Assembly (NCBI GenBank): GCA_046327745.1 | Contig: JAXLXV010000018.1 | Coordinates: 1 to 64,000, forward strand | DNA length: 64,000 nucleotides | Direction of reading: 5' to 3' | From: JABAQJ01 sp046327745 | GTDB taxonomy: Bacteria > Gemmatimonadota > Gemmatimonadetes > Gemmatimonadales > Gemmatimonadaceae | The notes under the pieces: model-generated | Seen by the model: the letters and a program-made list of their open reading frames with translations, nothing else | Told to the model about the DNA's origin: nothing | Databases searched by the model: none | Made by a program: the position numbers and the translations under genes | Shown: positions 59,593 through 64,000 of the stretch, in pieces | Position numbering within the stretch: position 1 is the stretch's first letter | How the letters are laid out: each line of letters opens with the position of its first letter

Positions 59593-62469
59593 TCAGAACG
59601 GAAGGGAGATCAGCAGGTTGTTACGCACGTGAGGAAGTTCATCAATGCGGTAGTTCATGCGAAGCCCCACGCGCATGGTCGTGCGCAGCTGGATCGGCGA
59701 CAGGTCTGTGGTGACTTCTCCTCCGAAGGACCGCAGGAGTAGGTGCACCGAATTGTCTCGCCTAGCCGCGTAGGCATAGTCATAGTACGCCGCACCCTGC
59801 ACGCGCCGAAAATAAGCGAAGGGCCCGAGCGCAAAGTCCGGGTAGAACAGCGGAAAGGCGTACGTCACGCCAGCACGCTCGAAGCGCTCCGCCGTGAACG
59901 CATCGTACCCACGGGACACAGAATACAGCGAAGAGAAGAGGTAGTTGACGCGACGCTGCTCCTCTCGCTCTGCCTCAAGGACAATGCCGTGATGCCTAAC
60001 GAACCCTGGGAGAAAGAGCGCCCCCTGCACCGACAGCTGATGCCCCTGGTAGTCTCCCTCAAAGGGCGTGTGGCGGTACACGACGGACGCAGAGGCACCA
60101 CGCGGCAGGATGTCACGAGTCGCGCTCTCCACAAATCGGCTGCCGGCCAATGTATACGTCATTGGCACAAAGGATCCGTTGTTGTTCGAGAACCGGCTGT
60201 TGAAAGTCTTACCGTCAACCCACGTGTACCCCATGGACGCCGACGCCGAGAGTCGCTCGGTCGTTAGGCCACGAAGGTGCACATATGGCAGCCGTATCCC
60301 AACCTGCGCCGACCGCTCGGACCAATGATATCGGACGCGAGCCGTGTCCAGGTCGGTCACCGATGCCCGGGTACCGTACCGCAACGCGCCGTCCACGATC
60401 GGGAAGTGTGCACCGTAACTCGCCCCCAGCTCCAACGACCCCGTGTGTTCCGCCACGTTTGCAATCGCGCCCACCGACGTTGCGAAGGTGTTGAGGACGT
60501 TGCGCGATTGAAGCACCAGGCCCTGATTGTGCCCATCGCCGCTTGGGGCGAGCGAAAGTGAGTGAAAAGAGAGGACGCGCTCGAGGCCGCCGTACGGAAC
60601 CACCTTCCATGCGGTCGGCGGCAGCGGTTCCTGGGCAGCCACTACGTCTTCCTGTTCCAGCAAGGGCGCGTAATACGCTACGTCTCGACGTGGAACCGAC
60701 TCCACGGGCCGAAAGTTGCTGCTGTCGACGGACATCTCGCCAATGTCGTATCCGTCGGCTCCGTAGTCCTGAAACAGCAGGCGGCGTCCGTCGGCCGACA
60801 CCGTCGCCCCACGCGCCGCATATCGACGACTCGTCACCTGAAAGCGCGCGCCCGACTTGAGGTTCGTGGCCTCAATGTTGTCGATACCCGATGACGGTGA
60901 CCCATAGAATACCCAGTCGCCGCGCACGACGGGCCGCACGATGGCGTCCTGTCGGAATGGGATCACCGTGTCGGTCGCGGCGCCCTCGAGTGTCACGCGC
61001 ACCAAGGCGTTTCCTCGGCCACGCTGTCGGTCCAACGCGACGACGTACAGGCTCGAACCATCGGGCGACCACGCCGGCGTTGTAAGAAAGTGATCGTCCG
61101 GATTGGGAAGGGATTGCAGCGTCGCCCCCGACTCGCTGTCAATAATGTCCAGGAACGTTGCGCCCGATTCCGTGAAGCGCACGGCAGCCACCTTGCGAGC
61201 ATCAGGCGACAGCACCGCCGAGTAATGACGCCCGTTATGTGTCAAACGGTGCACCTGGCGGGTGCGAAGGTCCAGCACGCGCAGCGTGAGGTAACCTCGC
61301 TGCACAAACCGTGGGTCGACCTCCAGCTCCGACCACACCACCTTCTCCCCAACGACGTCGAACTGCTGCTCTCCACGAGTCGGGAACTGCCGGACCAGCG
61401 TCTCCTGCTTTCCATCCTTCAATCGAACCAGCGATGGCACCGAAGACATGTCCCAGTACTCGGCGATGATGCTGCCATCGGCCGCGTACTGCGGCAATCG
61501 CCATCCGTGGTAGTCGGCGTGCGGCGGCGATCGCGGCGTCATAGCGGTCGTGTCCAATCCCGCCACCTGCGCGCGCCACAGCAGGTCAAGCTCGTGAATC
61601 GCGTCGCGGTGAAGCTGCGTGAGAGACTTACCCGTCGCCTTCTTGAGCCCATGTGAAATCGCCAGCGGAGGGATCGGCCAGCGTGAGGCGCTGGCAATCG
61701 CCTTCCGCCAGGCGTCGGCGCCGTACACGCGCTTCACATGCGTCGTCAGCACGTATCCGAGTTGATACCAGTCGGGATAGAACGTGCGATACGAGCCATT
61801 CCATGCCGCATAGTAGGGATATCGCTCTCCATTCAGCCGCAACGTCCGAATGCGGTTGCCGAATGAAGGTTGTCGCCCTCTGCCAGCATTGCTGAGCGCT
61901 GTCTCCGTCCCCACGGCATCGCCTTCCCAGAACCACGCGGGAAAGTAGAGCGAACCCGCCACAAAGGCGGTCGTCCCCTGGCCAAAAGCGCGACTCAAGA
62001 GACCCACCCATCCGTCGCGCACCGCCCGCTCCTGCACGATGTGGCGCCCTTCGTGCACGGCCAGCAGGCTAAACCAATCCACCGGACCAAACTCGTCCAG
62101 GCCGCCCGGCGGCAATGCAAACCACTCCGATCGCCGCGGTGCCCACGACACAAGAGCGTTGGAGATCGCCGATTGGTTGTTGAGCACCACCGGAATGCGA
62201 TCCGGCGCCCGGTTCAGCGTCTTGCCTAACGGCACATAAGCGCGCTCCAGCAGCGATGCCGCCCGTTGTGCCTCTGCCGCCATCGAATCCGGATAGATCA
62301 CGTCGAAGTGGGGGGTTTCGATCTTCCACCAACGCAGTGAGGCGGGGTACTGCGCACCACTCAGACGTACCCACAACGGCGCTTGGCCACTCCCCACGGC
62401 CGGTCGGGTCACGAACAGCGCGATGCCCAGCAGCACGCGGGCCAACGAATGCCGCATTCCGCGACTCAC
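59593..62469 (-). CDS. Predicted outer-membrane metallopeptidase with a WD40-like propeller and beta-barrel
   Basis: A 958-residue protein with a signal peptide (LARVLLGIALFVTRPAVGSG) after a GTG start. Three parts are visible. Residues about 40-300: a gluzincin-like domain with VHEGRHIVQE (HEGRH 139-143) and FPAWFWEGDAVGTE with glutamate 182, as in zinc peptidases. Residues about 310-620: PD40/TolB-like propeller strands (GRHYSAVLSPDARKVAAVRF, TTPAWSPDGSSLYVVALDR, RGATVSADGRRLLFQDYG). Residues about 640-958: amphipathic strands of an outer-membrane barrel that ends in LLISLPF, with the terminal phenylalanine used by BAM. The fusion is a surface-active protease candidate. Its start overlaps the deacylase stop (GTGA). 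Confidence 0.7.
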   Translation of the reverse strand: MSRGMRHSLARVLLGIALFVTRPAVGSGQAPLWVRLSGAQYPASLRWWKIETPHFDVIYPDSMAAEAQRAASLLERAYVPLGKTLNRAPDRIPVVLNNQSAISNALVSWAPRRSEWFALPPGGLDEFGPVDWFSLLAVHEGRHIVQERAVRDGWVGLLSRAFGQGTTAFVAGSLYFPAWFWEGDAVGTETALSNAGRGRQPSFGNRIRTLRLNGERYPYYAAWNGSYRTFYPDWYQLGYVLTTHVKRVYGADAWRKAIASASRWPIPPLAISHGLKKATGKSLTQLHRDAIHELDLLWRAQVAGLDTTAMTPRSPPHADYHGWRLPQYAADGSIIAEYWDMSSVPSLVRLKDGKQETLVRQFPTRGEQQFDVVGEKVVWSELEVDPRFVQRGYLTLRVLDLRTRQVHRLTHNGRHYSAVLSPDARKVAAVRFTESGATFLDIIDSESGATLQSLPNPDDHFLTTPAWSPDGSSLYVVALDRQRGRGNALVRVTLEGAATDTVIPFRQDAIVRPVVRGDWVFYGSPSSGIDNIEATNLKSGARFQVTSRRYAARGATVSADGRRLLFQDYGADGYDIGEMSVDSSNFRPVESVPRRDVAYYAPLLEQEDVVAAQEPLPPTAWKVVPYGGLERVLSFHSLSLAPSGDGHNQGLVLQSRNVLNTFATSVGAIANVAEHTGSLELGASYGAHFPIVDGALRYGTRASVTDLDTARVRYHWSERSAQVGIRLPYVHLRGLTTERLSASASMGYTWVDGKTFNSRFSNNNGSFVPMTYTLAGSRFVESATRDILPRGASASVVYRHTPFEGDYQGHQLSVQGALFLPGFVRHHGIVLEAEREEQRRVNYLFSSLYSVSRGYDAFTAERFERAGVTYAFPLFYPDFALGPFAYFRRVQGAAYYDYAYAARRDNSVHLLLRSFGGEVTTDLSPIQLRTTMRVGLRMNYRIDELPHVRNNLLISLPF

Positions 62470-64000
62470 GGCGTGCGCTCGCGTGCCAAGGCCCGTCCCG
62501 CGAGGAGATCGGTCACCCGCCCTCCATCGACGGCCAAACGCCCGTTCACCAAGACATAGTCGGCACCCACGGCCAGCCGCGTCGGTGCTTCATACGTCGA
62601 TTGGTCTGAGAATTTCGCCGGGTCAAACACGAGAATGTCGGCGAATGCGCCTTCGGCCAGTATGCCGCGCTGCTTCAATCCGAAGACCTCCGCGGGCATC
62701 TGGCTGCTTCGATGCATGAACTCCGCCAGCGTCAACAGTCCGCGAGATCTCACATACTCCCGATACTTCTTCGGAAACGTGCCGTACTTCCGCGGATGTC
62801 CGTCAGATCCATCGGACCCCGTCATCGTAAAATCGGCGGTCATGAACCGCGCGATGTCTTCCGCATTCATGTTGAAGCTGGCAACCGACGCGTCGCCGCT
62901 CAGGATGATCTCGATCGCCGCATCCAACGGGCTCACCCCTCGCGCCGTCGCGATCTCATTCAAGCGCTTTCCCCCGTACCCACGAGCGTCGTGGTCCGTA
63001 ATCAAGAGCGACGCCGCACCACCGCGGCGGCGCAGGTTTTCTGACATCTCGCTTGAGATTCTGGCCCGCGTCGCCCCGTCCGTCAGGCGCTTCCGCAGGG
63101 AGTCTCTGCCGCCAGCTTCCGCCCAACGCGGCAGCAGCGACGCACCGACGCTCGAGCCGCTGGCGTCGTACGGGTACTGATCTGCAGTCACACGTTGCCC
63201 AGCACTACGCGCTGCACGAACCATCGCAATCGCTGAGTCGCTCTTTCCCCACACATCAACGCCCAACGCTTTGATGTGCGAAATGTTCACCGGCGTGTTG
63301 GTCTCGCGTCCAATGCGGATGGCCTCACCAATGGCGCCGAGCAAGCCTATGGAGTACGAACTCTCATCGCGAAGGTGCGTGTCGTAGACGCCACCCATCG
63401 GCCCGACATCTCTCGCCACGGAGATCACCTCCTCCGTGCTCGCGTAACTCTGTGGCGCGTAGTACAAGCCCGCGCTCATCCCCACGGCACCATGCGCCAT
63501 CGCCGCACGCACTATGTCGCGCATTTTCGCGGTTTGCTCAGGCGTCGCCGGCGCTGACGACATTCCCAGCAGCGCCTGGCGCACGCTGCCGAATCCGACG
63601 TACAGGGCCGCGTTCGTGCCAATGCCGGTACGCGTCCACTGCGCCAGACTCGCGCCGACATCGGTCGGCCCGCCACCGTCGTTTCCGGTCAGCACTGTGG
63701 TCACGCCCTGTGCGAGATACGCAGCATTGCGACGCCGCGCCGCGTCCGTGCTCGACAGGTCTTCGAACGTGTGCGTGTGCGGATCAATGAACCCAGGCGC
63801 GACGACCATTCCCTTCGCCTGCAGCGTGCGCTTGGCCGTCACGTGCGCCGCGGCGGCATCTCCGATAAACACGATGCGATCGCCCCTGACCAGCACATCC
63901 GCCGCGCGCTCCGGAGCCCCTGTTCCGTCAACGATGCGGCCACCCGTGATCAGGATGTCTCCGACCTGCTGCGCCTCGGCGCTGCCGAGCACTGTCGTCA
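62466..64000 (-). CDS. N-acyl-D-amino-acid deacylase (D-aminoacylase family), cut by the right edge
   Basis: The frame runs to the edge of the window, so the start is missing. What precedes LGSAEAQQVGDILITGGRIV looks like the end of a signal peptide. The amidohydrolase barrel shows MVVAPGFIDPHTHTFEDL (HxH), a lysine or cysteine segment in GMSAGLYYAPQSYASTEE, TPVNISHIKALG (histidine ligand), TADQYPYDASGSS, and FTMTGSDGSDGHPRKYGTF with the last aspartate. These are the motifs of D-aminoacylase/N-acyl-D-glutamate deacylase. It hydrolyses N-acylated D-amino acids to free them for catabolism. It is first in an operon with the outer-membrane peptidase-like gene and the methyltransferase. Confidence 0.88.
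   Translation of the reverse strand, partial: TTVLGSAEAQQVGDILITGGRIVDGTGAPERAADVLVRGDRIVFIGDAAAAHVTAKRTLQAKGMVVAPGFIDPHTHTFEDLSSTDAARRRNAAYLAQGVTTVLTGNDGGGPTDVGASLAQWTRTGIGTNAALYVGFGSVRQALLGMSSAPATPEQTAKMRDIVRAAMAHGAVGMSAGLYYAPQSYASTEEVISVARDVGPMGGVYDTHLRDESSYSIGLLGAIGEAIRIGRETNTPVNISHIKALGVDVWGKSDSAIAMVRAARSAGQRVTADQYPYDASGSSVGASLLPRWAEAGGRDSLRKRLTDGATRARISSEMSENLRRRGGAASLLITDHDARGYGGKRLNEIATARGVSPLDAAIEIILSGDASVASFNMNAEDIARFMTADFTMTGSDGSDGHPRKYGTFPKKYREYVRSRGLLTLAEFMHRSSQMPAEVFGLKQRGILAEGAFADILVFDPAKFSDQSTYEAPTRLAVGADYVLVNGRLAVDGGRVTDLLAGRALARERTP

Larger units (their letters stand above)
90..62231. repeat. Dispersed octamer GCCTAACG / CGTTAGGC, 25 copies
   Basis: By hand count this octamer starts at 90, 7640, 10602, 11859, 15263, 17181, 18745, 20456, 21956, 22087, 27856, 28090, 28197, 36133, 36936, 38569, 40026, 45624, 55539, 56696, 57595, 58975, 59994, 60262 and 62224. 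Fourteen further near copies keep the CCTAAC core with a changed outer base (5639, 6442, 7628, 17621, 18182, 19822, 25796, 30342, 41784, 43750, 46495, 49365, 50363, 53574; these are positions of the six-base core). All 25 copies lie in or touch coding sequence, and both orientations are about equally common. It is not an insertion element or tandem repeat. Its role is unknown to me; see findings. Confidence 0.8.

Noticed and set aside
90..62231. TTAGGC within the octamer as a telomere-like repeat, or a Chi-type recombination word
   Set aside because: The hexamer matches a eukaryotic telomere unit only by chance: copies are single and dispersed, never in tandem. A Chi function would predict strand skew, but both orientations are about equally frequent here.
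1..64000. tRNA, rRNA, riboswitches and mobile elements
   Set aside because: I looked for cloverleaf-like segments, conserved rRNA words, transposase motifs and terminal repeats but saw none. A covariance-model search would be needed to exclude small RNAs.

Overview
The window is a high-GC bacterial chromosome segment, densely packed and almost entirely coding, with no tRNA, rRNA, CRISPR array, transposase or phage gene that I could recognise. Gene content suggests a Gemmatimonadota-like organism, or a related soil or sediment lineage. The basis is a PadR regulator paired with an ADOP-type ABC permease, an exported BNR-repeat protein with polyglycine tails, a plug-only regulatory-domain protein, DUF2911, DUF1080, Tat-exported Gfo/Idh/MocA enzymes, and many exported metallopeptidases and amidohydrolases. 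The taxonomic call is an inference from gene families, not from a marker gene.

Layout. 1-9.9 kb: end of a BNR-repeat protein, an M30-like lipoprotein peptidase, a small exported protein, a plug-domain protein, a CDF metal transporter with a small lipoprotein, and a dockerin-like lipoprotein. 9.9-14.7 kb: ADOP permease and PadR regulator with two operator-like palindromes, then an M48 lipoprotein peptidase. 14.8-23.3 kb: a carbohydrate region of two convergent arms. The + arm holds DUF1080, an MFS permease, DinB and a Gfo/Idh enzyme. The - arm holds a Gfo/Idh enzyme, a GH29-type fucosidase and an amidohydrolase. 23.4-30.3 kb: Spy-like protein, YkgJ-type protein, MarR regulator, then a leftward run of YtcJ-type amidohydrolase, MBL hydrolase, cytochrome c and FAD oxidoreductase, with what looks like a decayed P-II gene in front.

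30.3-42.6 kb: DUF2911 protein, acetamidase/formamidase, M3 and M20 peptidases, and a five-gene leftward operon (M1 aminopeptidase, aspartoacylase-like protein, unknown membrane protein, sodium:solute symporter, serine hydrolase). 42.7-54.7 kb: PBP4-type carboxypeptidase with MBL and pirin genes, a VIT1/CCC1 transporter, an LVIVD-repeat protein, a variant DapB, two tandem PAP2 phosphatases and a membrane-fused spermidine synthase. 54.9-64 kb: a Tat-exported TldD with its PmbA partner, a TPR protein, and a leftward operon of N-acyl-D-amino-acid deacylase, a predicted outer-membrane metallopeptidase/propeller/barrel protein and a methyltransferase; the deacylase runs off the right edge.

How it works together. 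The dominant theme is an extracytoplasmic scavenging programme: exported or lipid-anchored peptidases (M1, M3, M20, M30-like, M48, HEGRH type), amide and D-amino-acid hydrolases, glycosidases, and the symporter and permease that would import products. The strongest unexplained signal is not a gene. The octamer GCCTAACG / CGTTAGGC occurs 25 times by my hand count, on both strands, in three reading frames and even over three stop codons, often forcing rare TTA or CTA leucine codons.
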